From JAWLEP01 sp964553045 (lineage in GTDB: Bacteria > Fermentibacterota > Fermentibacteria > Fermentibacterales > JCC-6), in NCBI GenBank assembly GCA_964553045.1, contig CAZKJG010000002.1, positions 1-64,000 on the forward strand: DNA of 64,000 bases. The letters run 5' to 3'. The notes under the pieces were generated by a model. The model was not told the origin of the DNA and searched no databases. It saw nothing but the letters and a program-made list of their open reading frames with translations. The position numbers were made by a program, and so were the translations under genes. Positions 9,337-17,371 of the stretch are shown piece by piece. Positions within the stretch are counted from its first letter, which is position 1, and every line of letters starts with the position of its first letter.

Positions 9337-9724
9337 TCTCTCCCCCAATCGGAATTGACCCTGCAGAGAAAAGGAACAGCAGGGAGCCGTAACCGGCGGC
9401 AGGAGGTGGCTGGGATCGTCCGTCGGAAGGCTGAGCTGAGGTTCTGCGTGCAGGCGTGTGGTGGACGCAAGACTATTCAACCTCTCGCTATTGCACATTT
9501 ACTTTGGTCTTGATACATGATCCGCTGCTCCTGCGTCAACGTCAGCCCGCCCCGTCCTTGCGGTACGGCGGTGCGACTTCCCTCCCTCGGATTCCTGGGC
9601 AATGGAGTCAGAACGCAAGGTGCTTGCCGGCAGATCAACGCCGTTTATATGAAACCTGAGTTGAGCGATTCAGGGTGAAGTGCCTCACCTTTCATGTGGG
9701 TTAAGCTGTTGTTGTATATATTCT
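9337..9724. other. Gap upstream of the cas operon
   Basis: This stretch of nearly 390 bp has no convincing gene on either strand. It contains the candidate cas promoter (9510-9539) and, at its right edge, gives way to an IS30-type end. Beyond that I see no repeat, tRNA or structured element. Confidence 0.5.
9510..9539 (-). promoter_or_regulatory. Candidate cas operon promoter
   Basis: On the minus strand TTGACG (9539-9534) and TATCAA (9515-9510) are 18 bp apart. Transcription starting near 9503 would give a leader of about 165 nt before the cas3 ATG. The -35 matches consensus at 5 of 6 positions and the -10 at 4 of 6. Confidence 0.4.
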
Positions 9725-9750
9725 TGGACTCAACTCGTAAGTGTAGCAGG
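9725..9750 (+). repeat. IS30-type terminal repeat, copy A
   Basis: This 26-nt sequence matches the copy at 11321-11346 at 22 of 26 positions and resembles the outer terminal repeat of IS30 elements (TGnAGATTCAA...GCAACAG pattern). The interior side faces right, towards the transposase fragment at 9783. No partner inverted repeat was found, so the element is incomplete. Confidence 0.55.
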
Positions 9751-9782
9751 GGGCTATAGCCCTGGTGGGTGGGCTGTTGTAG

Positions 9783-10025
9783 AATCGACAGCGATCCCGC
9801 GTTGGAGACTGGGAGGGCGACACAGTGATCGGCAAGGGTCACCGGGGGCCCCTGGTGACAGCCGTGGAGCGCAGCTCACGGTTCACTGTGATAGGGGTTG
9901 TTTCGCGCAAGACCTCTGCTGCCGTAACGAAGTCTCTGGTGGCGAGGCTTGGTATCCATTCGGACAAGGTCCTGACCTTCACACTGGACAACGGCCGGGA
10001 GTCCGCGGGCCACGAGGCGCATGCC
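9783..10025 (+). pseudogene. IS30-family transposase fragment
   Basis: The frame encodes the start of the IS30 DDE catalytic core: RVGDWEGDTVIGKGHRG, with the first catalytic Asp, then a stretch ending TFTLDNGRESAGHEA, whose DNG should carry the second Asp. The N-terminal helix-turn-helix half is missing: a terminal repeat lies only about 30 bp upstream, and an in-frame TAG sits at 9780-9782. The C-terminal part with the catalytic Glu is missing too, because after GHEAHA the frame runs straight into Fic sequence. It cannot be an active transposase. Confidence 0.8.
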
Positions 10026-10769
10026 GTACTGCTGGATGGCGTGCGCGGCCACGGCAAAGCCCCTGGTGAGTATCGCCGCGTTCCCAACTGGATCGGCCCT
10101 CCGGGTTGTAATATCGATAATGCGCGTTACGTGCCCATCAGTGCAAACGACCTGCCCGAGGCCATGAAGCGATGGGAACGCCATATCCATGAGGATGCTC
10201 CGGACCGCCTGGTTCAACTGGCGGTTCTGCACGCCGAATTCGAGGCATTGCACCCGTTTCTGGATGGCAACGGGCGACTAGGGCGCATGCTGGTGCCGCT
10301 CTTCATGGCCAAACATGGACTGCTGAGCGAACCGATGTTCTACATCAGTGCTTTCTTTGAACGGAATCGCGATGAGTATTACGAAAGGTTGCTGGCCGTT
10401 TCCCGTGATGGTGATTGGACTCAATGGATCGGATTCTTCCTTCGGGCCGTGACCGACCAGGCGCGTGAAAACCAAGACAAGACGAAGGCCATACGCGATC
10501 TCTATGACGAAACGGCGCGGCGGATCGCCGACATTTCGCATTCCCAATACGCCGTCCACGCCGCGGAGTTCCTCTTCACGCGCCCCATCTTCCGGGCGTC
10601 GGACTTCTACCGCGCCCCCACCATGACCCTGGCAAGCGGCCGCCGAATCCTCAGCCTTTTGCAGGAAAACAACTTCTTCAGAGTTCTCCGCCCCGCCAGC
10701 GGCCGCAGCCCCGCCATTCTCGCCTACCGGGAACTGCTCAACATCACCGAAGGAAGAGACATGTTTTGA
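9825..10769 (+). CDS. Chimeric Fic protein with IS30 transposase N-terminus
   Basis: The open frame (314 aa from GTG 9825) has two origins. Residues 1-67 are IS30 transposase core. Residues 68-314 are a Fic protein starting at DGVRGHGKAPGEYRR and containing the complete AMPylation motif HPFLDGNGRLGR. The normal Fic N-terminus is absent. Fic enzymes transfer AMP from ATP to Ser/Thr/Tyr of targets. The two parts join in frame, so a chimeric protein could be made, but it may equally be a remnant. No good ribosome-binding site precedes the GTG. Base composition is visibly less GC-rich than in neighbouring genes, which suggests transfer. hsd remnants follow, a common neighbourhood for Fic genes. 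Confidence 0.6.
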   Translation: MIGKGHRGPLVTAVERSSRFTVIGVVSRKTSAAVTKSLVARLGIHSDKVLTFTLDNGRESAGHEAHAVLLDGVRGHGKAPGEYRRVPNWIGPPGCNIDNARYVPISANDLPEAMKRWERHIHEDAPDRLVQLAVLHAEFEALHPFLDGNGRLGRMLVPLFMAKHGLLSEPMFYISAFFERNRDEYYERLLAVSRDGDWTQWIGFFLRAVTDQARENQDKTKAIRDLYDETARRIADISHSQYAVHAAEFLFTRPIFRASDFYRAPTMTLASGRRILSLLQENNFFRVLRPASGRSPAILAYRELLNITEGRDMF

Positions 10770-10792
10770 TGATACTGAATTAGGCACGAACA

Positions 10793-10860
10793 ATTTTGTT
10801 GTTATCGTTGAGGCTCTTTGATAGCAACAAAATCCCTTGTTGCTATGCGGCTCGCAACAA
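10793..10860. repeat. Clustered inverted repeats after the Fic gene
   Basis: Two hairpins lie side by side. The first pairs 10793-10806 (ATTTTGTTGTTATC) with 10820-10833 at 13 of 14 positions. The second pairs TTGTTGC (10837-10843) with GCAACAA (10854-10860). All four arms share a GTTGC/GCAAC core. This could be a terminator for the Fic frame or a cluster of operator sites; there is no clear T-run. Confidence 0.4.
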
Positions 10861-11027
10861 CCGCGCGGTGGCCGGCCTCCTTCAGTTTACGGCTTGGGCT
10901 CGGGCAGCATAGAACAGCGGCAGGACATGCTGCCCAGTCTCGCCAGAAAGGTCTGGGCCATGCCCAACAGGAAAGACACATCGGCAGGCGCCGAGACCGC
11001 GCCGCAGACCGCCGGGGAGCTGGCACC

Positions 11028-11336
11028 ATGAAATGGCCAGAAGTAGCACTGCCACGTGTGACCGAGATCGACCCGCGACGGCCCAGAGATCTGGGTGTGA
11101 GTGACAAGGATCTGGTCAGCTTTGTCCCAATGGCTGCCGTCTCGGAATTCAGCGCCTCCGTGGCTAAGATTGAGACGTGTCCGTATGCGGAGGTCAGTCG
11201 CGGGTTTACGTATTTTGGCGAGGATGATGTCCTCTTTGCGAAGATCACGCCCTGCATGGAGAACGGAAAGTCCGCTTTGCCCCAAGGGTTGTGTAGTGGA
11301 TTTGGGTTTGGTTCGACCCCTGGATTCAACTCGTAA
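11028..11336 (+). pseudogene. hsdS: Truncated type I restriction specificity subunit HsdS
   Basis: This 102-aa frame matches the N-terminal target-recognition domain of HsdS (FVPMAAVSEFSASVAKIET, then FAKITPCMENGKSALPQGL) and stops shortly after GFGFGST, where an IS30-like end begins at 11321. An intact HsdS is roughly 400 aa with two such domains, so this is a stub without function. Its ATG overlaps the stop (ATGA) of a short upstream frame ending SLARKVWAM...GELAP*, probably the tail of the preceding operon gene, which I cannot identify. No hsdM or hsdR is present. Confidence 0.8.
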
Positions 11337-11346
11337 GCGCAACAGG
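11321..11346 (+). repeat. IS30-type terminal repeat, copy B
   Basis: This is the second copy of the 26-nt IS30-like end, in the same orientation as 9725-9750 with 4 differences. It sits exactly where the hsdS homology stops, so an IS30 insertion or rearrangement broke the gene here. No transposase follows; the next 145 bp up to the M16 gene are unrecognised. Confidence 0.55.
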
Positions 11347-11491
11347 TGTGAGACAAATGGGCATCTGTGGTGGACTCCGCGGTCGGAATGCGCTTTTTTC
11401 CGGTGAGGTGCAGATTCTGAGCGGATGCTCTCCGTCCGCCCGAGGCGTGGAATGGCCGGGACGGCGGACGCCGCCCCGGCCCGGTCTCGGG

Positions 11492-14173
11492 CTAGCGGCC
11501 CGGCGCCAGGGGGGCGAGGTTCTCGGTGATGCCTCCGGCGATGGAGACGAACCAGCCCTCGCGGTCCAGGTAGTCTGCGGCCACCCCCAGGATGTCGGCC
11601 GGAGTCAGCTCCACCACCTGGCGCAGCCTGCGCATGTCGTGGTCCAGCGGGAGTCCCTTCGCCGCCGTCCCCGTGAGGTAGCGGGCGATGCTTCCATAGC
11701 TGGATGCGGAGACGGCGTGTCTTCCCACCTCGCAGGACTGGGCCAGGCGCAGCTCCACGCCTTCCACTTCCTCCGAGGAGATCCTGTCGAACTCCGCCAG
11801 GAGCGACTGCAGCGCCTGGGGGGCGTAGTCGGCGCGGGTGGACAGGTAGGCCCCGAACCTCCCCGCGTCCTCCATGGAGGACAGGTAGGAGCCCACCACG
11901 TAGGCCAGGCCCTGCTCGTCGCGGACCGAGTGGCCCAGCCGTGACCCGATGCCCGACCCCAGGATACGGTTCATCACCCCGAATGCCACGTGAGCGTCCT
12001 GGGTGTAGCCGGGCCCCGGCGCGCCCACCATCACCGCCGCCTGCATCCTGCCCGGCATGGTCTGCACAAGGGTGTCCCCGGCGGCCTCGGGGAAGGGGGG
12101 ATACTCCGCCGGCAGAAGCGCCGACTTGGGGTTGTCCCAGTCCGCGAACAGGGCCTCGGCCATGGCCAGGACCTCCCCGGCCTCCACGTCGCCCACCACC
12201 GTGATGACCGTCGCCTCCGGCCGGCAGAAGCGCTCGAAGAAGTTGAACACCTCCCGGCGGGTGATCCTGTCCAGGGACTCCAGGGTGGTGACGTGCGCCG
12301 CTTCCGGCCGCAGGCTGAGCAGCCGGTCGAGGTTGTCGCCGGCCACCCCGAAGACGCTCTCGGCGTTGGACTCCACCGAGGCCCGGGCTTCCTCCAGCAC
12401 CCGCTGCAGGTCCTCCTCGCGCAGGGCGGGCCGCAGCAGCAGGTCCGCGATGGTGCGCATGCCCACGTCCAGGTCCTCGGCCAGCATGGTGACCGACCCC
12501 GAAGCGTCGCGGTTGCTGGCACCGAAGCTCAGGGAGGACCCCAGCCGCTCCAGACGGCGGTGGAACTCCCCGTATTCCAGCTCCCCGGTGCCCCGCATCA
12601 TGGTCTCCGTCGTCACCTCCGCCAGGCCCGCCATCAGGGGGTCCTCCCTGTAGCGGCCCATGGGCACGCTGAGCCGCACCGAGGCTATGGGGAAGGTGTG
12701 GTCCTCCAGGACGAAGACCCGCAGGCCGTTCTCCAGGACCAGCGAGTCCACGCCGGCGGAGATGGACCGGGAAGGAGGCCTGAGCATGTTCTCGGGTATC
12801 TGCAGGCCCTCGTAGCTGATGGCTGTGGGCTCCTGGACGTCGGTGGGAAGCCGGTCCGGCTCCCCTGCGGCTCCCGGCCGTCCTCCCTCTGGCTGCAGCA
12901 CGGCCAGGGTGGACCTGTCGGGGTCCAGATACTCGGCCGCCGCCTGCTGGATGTCCCCGGCGGTGACCGTGTCCATGGCCTCCACCCGACGCCGGGTCAT
13001 GTGGTGGTCTTCGAAGGCGGCCATGTCCATGGCCATGCCCAGGGCCATGCGTACGGGACTGGCCTCGGAGATGATCTCCCCCGCTTTCGTCCGCCGGCGC
13101 AGCGTGGCAAGCTCCTCCTCCGGAAGGGGGTGGGCGGCCAGGCGCCGAAGCTCTGCCTCCACCGAGTCCAGGGCGGCAGGGACGTCGCCCTCGGAGGGAA
13201 GGGTAAGCCCGATGACGAACAGGCCGGGGTCGATCCCGCCCTCGTTGTAGGCGTAGGCCGAGGTGACCACACCGGTGCCCACCAGGCTCTGCTCCAGCCA
13301 GCTGGACCTCCCGGAGGAGAGGTAGGACGAGATCATGCCCAGGGCGGGAGTGGCGGGATGGTCCCCGGCCGGGGTGTGGAAGGCAAGCAGCGCCCGGGGG
13401 AGGTTGGAGGGGTGGGATATCTCCACCCGCCTTCGCTCGGTCTGGGGCGGCTCCGTTACAGAGGGCTCCGGCCCGGGCTCCCTCTGCGGCAGTGCTCCGA
13501 AGTACTCCTCCACCATGGACATGACGCTGTCGGTACGGAAATCGCCCACCAGCGCCAGCACGGCGTTCTCGGGGCAGTAGTAGCTCTCGTAGTAGGCGCG
13601 GGCGCGGTGATGGTCGTAGGCGAGGATGCTCTCGTCGTAGCCGATGACGGGGCTGCCGTAGGGATGCCGCCTGAAGGCCTCCTCCCTCATGGCCTCGTAG
13701 AGGGCGCCCGAGGGGCTGTCGGTGGTGCGCATCCTGCGCTCCTCGTGAACCACGCCCCGCTCGGCAACCACCTCCGCGGAGTCGATGGTGCAGCCGGTCA
13801 TCCGGTCGGACTCGATCCGTAGCGCGTCCTCCAGCCTTCGGGCCGGAAGCATCATGAAGTAGACGGTGAGGTCCTGGCCGGTGAAGGCGTTGGCCCACCC
13901 GCCGTCGCGCTGGATTATCTGCCAGAACCTGGACTTGGGCATGGACGGGGTGCCCTTGAACATCAGGTGCTCGCAGAAGTGGCTCATTCCCAGTATGCTG
14001 TCGGGCTCGTTGCGTCCGCCTACCCGGTAGGCGATGGCCGAGACCGCCACCGGGGCGTAGTGCATCTCCCGGGTTATCACCGTAAGGCCGTTGTCCAGAC
14101 GGTGTACCTCCGCCTCTTCGGCAATCGCCGGAATGGCGGCAAGAAGTGCGGTGAGCAGCAGCAGGATTCGCAT
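11492..14173 (-). CDS. Secreted double-domain M16 zinc peptidase
   Basis: This 893-aa protein has a signal peptide (MRILLLLTALLAAIPAIAEE) and two tandem M16 (insulinase/pitrilysin) units. The first carries the inverted zinc motif HFCEH (H65, E68, H69) with a downstream HEERRM providing the third ligand. The second unit lacks HxxEH, as is usual for the inactive half of the peptidase clamshell, but keeps the conserved RDEQGLAYVV segment. It should degrade peptides in the envelope or outside the cell. The ATG at 14173 has GAGAGG upstream. The gene is monocistronic, divergent from pyrG and adjacent to the decayed mobile patch. Confidence 0.9.
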   Translation of the reverse strand: MRILLLLTALLAAIPAIAEEAEVHRLDNGLTVITREMHYAPVAVSAIAYRVGGRNEPDSILGMSHFCEHLMFKGTPSMPKSRFWQIIQRDGGWANAFTGQDLTVYFMMLPARRLEDALRIESDRMTGCTIDSAEVVAERGVVHEERRMRTTDSPSGALYEAMREEAFRRHPYGSPVIGYDESILAYDHHRARAYYESYYCPENAVLALVGDFRTDSVMSMVEEYFGALPQREPGPEPSVTEPPQTERRRVEISHPSNLPRALLAFHTPAGDHPATPALGMISSYLSSGRSSWLEQSLVGTGVVTSAYAYNEGGIDPGLFVIGLTLPSEGDVPAALDSVEAELRRLAAHPLPEEELATLRRRTKAGEIISEASPVRMALGMAMDMAAFEDHHMTRRRVEAMDTVTAGDIQQAAAEYLDPDRSTLAVLQPEGGRPGAAGEPDRLPTDVQEPTAISYEGLQIPENMLRPPSRSISAGVDSLVLENGLRVFVLEDHTFPIASVRLSVPMGRYREDPLMAGLAEVTTETMMRGTGELEYGEFHRRLERLGSSLSFGASNRDASGSVTMLAEDLDVGMRTIADLLLRPALREEDLQRVLEEARASVESNAESVFGVAGDNLDRLLSLRPEAAHVTTLESLDRITRREVFNFFERFCRPEATVITVVGDVEAGEVLAMAEALFADWDNPKSALLPAEYPPFPEAAGDTLVQTMPGRMQAAVMVGAPGPGYTQDAHVAFGVMNRILGSGIGSRLGHSVRDEQGLAYVVGSYLSSMEDAGRFGAYLSTRADYAPQALQSLLAEFDRISSEEVEGVELRLAQSCEVGRHAVSASSYGSIARYLTGTAAKGLPLDHDMRRLRQVVELTPADILGVAADYLDREGWFVSIAGGITENLAPLAPGR

Positions 14174-14236
14174 GGGGATCCTCTCAGGTATGGCATTTGA
14201 TGCTTCCCGGAACGCGGAAGAGCCTTTCCGCCCGTG

Positions 14237-14264
14237 TTCATGCAAGTCTTCTTTGGCATATATT
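14237..14264 (+). promoter_or_regulatory. Candidate promoter of the pyrG operon
   Basis: TATATT (14259-14264) is a good -10 with a weak TTCATG -35 (14237-14242) at 16 bp spacing. The start would be near 14271, some 38 nt before the pyrG GTG. No obvious attenuator or pyrimidine-sensing leader is seen in this short leader. Confidence 0.4.
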
Positions 14265-14308
14265 ACTCCTTTCCCGCAGAGGTTTCCAGTGAGGGGGAGG
14301 TCAAGGCA

Positions 14309-15931
14309 GTGGCAGAGGGCACGAAGCTGGTGTTCGTTACCGGAGGGGTGGTCTCCTCGCTGGGCAAGGGAATAACTTCCGCCTCCATCGCCCTGCTGCT
14401 GAAGCAGCGGGGGTACCGGGTGGCCATACAGAAGCTGGACCCTTACCTCAACGTGGACCCCGGCACCATGTCCCCCTTCCAGCACGGCGAGGTGTACGTA
14501 ACCGACGACGGCGCCGAGACCGACCTCGACCTCGGCCACTACGAGCGTTATGCGGGGATAACCCTCAGCGCATCCAGCAACTTCACCACCGGCCGCATCT
14601 ACTCCAACGTGCTTGCCCGGGAGCGTCGGGGCGACTACCTGGGCAAGACGGTGCAGGTTATCCCCCACATAACCGACGAGATCAAGCGGGCGGTGCTCTC
14701 GGTCACCGGCCCGGAGGTGGACATTGCCATCATCGAGGTGGGGGGGACCGCGGGCGACATAGAGTCCCTGCCCTTCCTGGAGGCTCTGAGGCAGCTGAGC
14801 CGGGAGATGGGCAGGGGCAACGCGGCATTCGTGCATCTGACCCTGATCCCCTACCTCTCCGCCTCGGGTGAGCTGAAGACCAAGCCCTCCCAGAGGTCGG
14901 CCGGAGTCCTGCGGGGCATCGGAATAATCCCCGACATACTGGTCTGCCGCACCGAGCGTCCTCTGGAGAAGGAGCACTTCGACAAGCTGGCCCTCTTCTG
15001 CAACGTGGCCCGCAACGCGGTGATCGAGGAGCGGGACGTGGCCAACTCCATCTACGAGGTCCCGGTGGAGCTGGCCAAGCAGCAGATGGATACCCTGCTG
15101 CTTGACATACTGGGCCTTCCGGCCCGCGAGCTGGACCTGCAGGACTGGAAGGAGATGCTCGATCGGGCCGTCTTTCCCAGCCACGGCAGCGTAAGGATAG
15201 CCGTGGTCGGCAAGTACATGAGCCTCCGCGACGCCTACAAGAGCATATTCGAGGCGTTGCGCCACGGCGCCATAGCCAACGACGTGGACCTCTCCATCAA
15301 GGCGGTGGAGGCGGAGGAGCTCTCCGAGGGCGACCCCCGGGAGGTCCTGGGCGACGCCGACGGCATACTGGTGCCCGGTGGCTTCGGCTACCGGGGAATA
15401 GAGGGGAAGATAGACGCCGTAAAGTACGCCCGGGAGAACGGGGTTCCGTTTTTCGGCATATGCCTGGGTCTTCAGTGCGCCGTCCTGGAGACCGCCCGCA
15501 ACATCGCAGGGCTGGAGGACGCCGACAGCACGGAGTTCCGCGAGGACTGCGCCTCACCGGTGATCAGCCTCATGGAGGAGCAGAAGAAGGTGTCCAACAT
15601 GGGCGGGACCATGCGCCTGGGCGCATACGAGTGCGTTCTCTCCCCGGGAAGCAGGGCCCGGGAGAGCTACGGAGCCGAACGGATCAGCGAGCGTCACCGA
15701 CACCGCTTCGAGTTCAACAACGAATTCAGGGAGGCCCTTGCGGAGGCGGGCCTTTCCTACAGCGGCCTCTCGCCGGACGGGGGGCTGGTGGAGATAGTGG
15801 AGCGTCCGGACCATCCCTGGTTCCTGGCCTGCCAGTTCCATCCCGAGTTCAGGTCCCGCCCCCTGGAGCCGCATCCGCTGTTCGTGTCCTTCATCACCAA
15901 TGCCATGGAGAAGCGCCAGTGCGAAGGTTAG
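14309..15931 (+). CDS. pyrG: CTP synthase
   Basis: This 540-aa enzyme converts UTP to CTP using ATP and glutamine. The N-terminal synthetase domain begins with the P-loop-like GGVVSSLGKGI and contains DPYLNVDPGTMSPFQHGEV. The C-terminal class I glutamine amidotransferase has FFGICLGLQCAV (nucleophilic Cys) and the FHPEF His/Glu pair. The GTG at 14309 is chosen because GGGGGAGG lies 8 nt upstream and the family's N-terminus begins right after it. Its last 13 nt overlap purF, so the two are coupled. Confidence 0.96.
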   Translation: MAEGTKLVFVTGGVVSSLGKGITSASIALLLKQRGYRVAIQKLDPYLNVDPGTMSPFQHGEVYVTDDGAETDLDLGHYERYAGITLSASSNFTTGRIYSNVLARERRGDYLGKTVQVIPHITDEIKRAVLSVTGPEVDIAIIEVGGTAGDIESLPFLEALRQLSREMGRGNAAFVHLTLIPYLSASGELKTKPSQRSAGVLRGIGIIPDILVCRTERPLEKEHFDKLALFCNVARNAVIEERDVANSIYEVPVELAKQQMDTLLLDILGLPARELDLQDWKEMLDRAVFPSHGSVRIAVVGKYMSLRDAYKSIFEALRHGAIANDVDLSIKAVEAEELSEGDPREVLGDADGILVPGGFGYRGIEGKIDAVKYARENGVPFFGICLGLQCAVLETARNIAGLEDADSTEFREDCASPVISLMEEQKKVSNMGGTMRLGAYECVLSPGSRARESYGAERISERHRHRFEFNNEFREALAEAGLSYSGLSPDGGLVEIVERPDHPWFLACQFHPEFRSRPLEPHPLFVSFITNAMEKRQCEG

Positions 15932-17355
15932 GCGAGAACTGCGGCCTGTGCGGCGTAACAGGGATTCGCGGCGATGCCCAGGCACTGGTTGCGGAGGGGT
16001 TGCACGCCCTGCAGCACCGGGGGCAGGAGTCCGCCGGCATACTGGCCATGACGGGCAGGGGTCTGAATCTCTACAAGCGTCAGGGGCTGGTCTCCGACGC
16101 CCTGGCCCAGCTCCCCGAGTGGTGGGACTCGGAGGACATCAGTGCGGCCATGGGCCACGTCCGCTACGGCACCTTCGGCGGCGAGGGGCTGCTCAACTCC
16201 CAGCCCATACTGGTGGACATGACCGGCCGGCAGGTGGGAATCGCCCACAACGGGACCATAAGCAACGCCGCCAGGATCAAGCGCGACCTGCAGCGCAGGG
16301 GCAGCATCTTCCAGACCCAGACCGACAGCGAGGTGGTGCTGCACCTGATGTCCAGGCTGCTGGAGGAGACCGACTTCAACCTCAGGCACGCGCTGGAGCT
16401 CGCCCTGGGGAAGCTGGAGGGCGCCTTCTGCCTGCTGCTGATGACACCGGAGGGCATGTACGCCATCCGCGACCCGCTGGGATTCAGGCCGCTGTGTCTG
16501 GGCCGCATTCCCGAAGAGGGCTGGGTGGTGGCCAGCGAGTCCATAGCCTTCCCGGGGGTCGGGGCCGAGTACGTGCGGGAGGTGGAGGCCGGCGAGATCC
16601 TGTTCCTGCCCTACGACGGCGGCGAGCCCACCAGCGGGCGATTCGGCATATCGCACGGCCTGTTCGCCGACGGCAGCCCCCGGCTTGCCCAGTGCATCTT
16701 CGAGCACGTCTACTTCGCCCGTCCGGGAAGCTGCGTGTTCGGGGACAGCGTCTACGATGTGCGGCTGGAGATGGGGGCCCAGCTGGCCCGGGAGCATCCG
16801 GCGGACTGCGACATAGTGATGCCGGTTCCGGACAGCGGCATGTTCGCCGCCCTGGGCTTCTCCCGGCAGCTGGGGATTCCCTTCGGCATGGGCTTCACCA
16901 GGAACCACTACGTGGGGAGGACCTTCATCAACCCCGGCCAGGCCCGCCGGGCGGCCATGGTGATGCGCAAGCTCCAGCCGATACCCGAGGCGATCCGGGG
17001 CAAGAGGCTATGCGTGGTAGAGGACAGCATCGTCCGGGGGACCACCAGCACCGCCAGGATCAGGGCTCTGAGGGAGGCCGGGGCCGAGGAGGTGCACATG
17101 CGGGTGAGCTGCCCGCCGCACCGGCACGGATGTTACTTCGGCATCGACTTTCCCGAGCCCGAGACACTGGTGGCCCACGGTCGCACCACCGGCGACATAG
17201 CCGAGATACTGGACCTGGACAGCCTGGGCTACCTCTCCCGGGAGGGCATGCTCAGCTGCGTCACCGCCCACAGCCCCGACGAGTACTGCACGGCATGCTT
17301 CGACGGCGAGTACCCGGTGGAGCCGCCGCCGGCCGGGGACATCCACAGCTGCTGA
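15919..17355 (+). CDS. purF: Amidophosphoribosyltransferase
   Basis: This 478-aa enzyme makes 5-phosphoribosylamine from PRPP and glutamine, the first step of purine synthesis. The protein begins at GTG 15919 with GGAG upstream. A 10-residue stretch precedes LCGVTGI, whose Cys11 would be the N-terminal glutaminase nucleophile after propeptide removal, as in Bacillus-type PurF. The C-terminal half has the PRPP motif VVEDSIVRGTTS and CPPHRHGCYFGID with Cys residues. A further Cys sits three residues before Cys11 (NCGLCG), so the mature end should be checked. It overlaps pyrG by 13 nt and lies 16 nt before guaA. Confidence 0.94.
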   Translation: MRRLGENCGLCGVTGIRGDAQALVAEGLHALQHRGQESAGILAMTGRGLNLYKRQGLVSDALAQLPEWWDSEDISAAMGHVRYGTFGGEGLLNSQPILVDMTGRQVGIAHNGTISNAARIKRDLQRRGSIFQTQTDSEVVLHLMSRLLEETDFNLRHALELALGKLEGAFCLLLMTPEGMYAIRDPLGFRPLCLGRIPEEGWVVASESIAFPGVGAEYVREVEAGEILFLPYDGGEPTSGRFGISHGLFADGSPRLAQCIFEHVYFARPGSCVFGDSVYDVRLEMGAQLAREHPADCDIVMPVPDSGMFAALGFSRQLGIPFGMGFTRNHYVGRTFINPGQARRAAMVMRKLQPIPEAIRGKRLCVVEDSIVRGTTSTARIRALREAGAEEVHMRVSCPPHRHGCYFGIDFPEPETLVAHGRTTGDIAEILDLDSLGYLSREGMLSCVTAHSPDEYCTACFDGEYPVEPPPAGDIHSC

Positions 17356-17371
17356 CACCGGAGGTTTGCAC

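Noticed and set aside
9337..9498. A 54-residue N-terminal extension of Cas3
   Set aside because: It has no similarity to Cas3, while a strong ribosome site precedes the internal ATG at 9336.
11441..11491. GC-rich inverted repeat downstream of the M16 gene as a terminator
   Set aside because: The repeat (GGCGGACGCCGCC) is short and not followed by a T-run; in such GC-rich DNA it is not convincing.
10887..13898. A 1003-aa frame on the minus strand
   Set aside because: It is read in another frame of the M16 peptidase gene and the mobile patch; composition is Gly/Arg/Pro/His-rich as expected for high-GC shadows.
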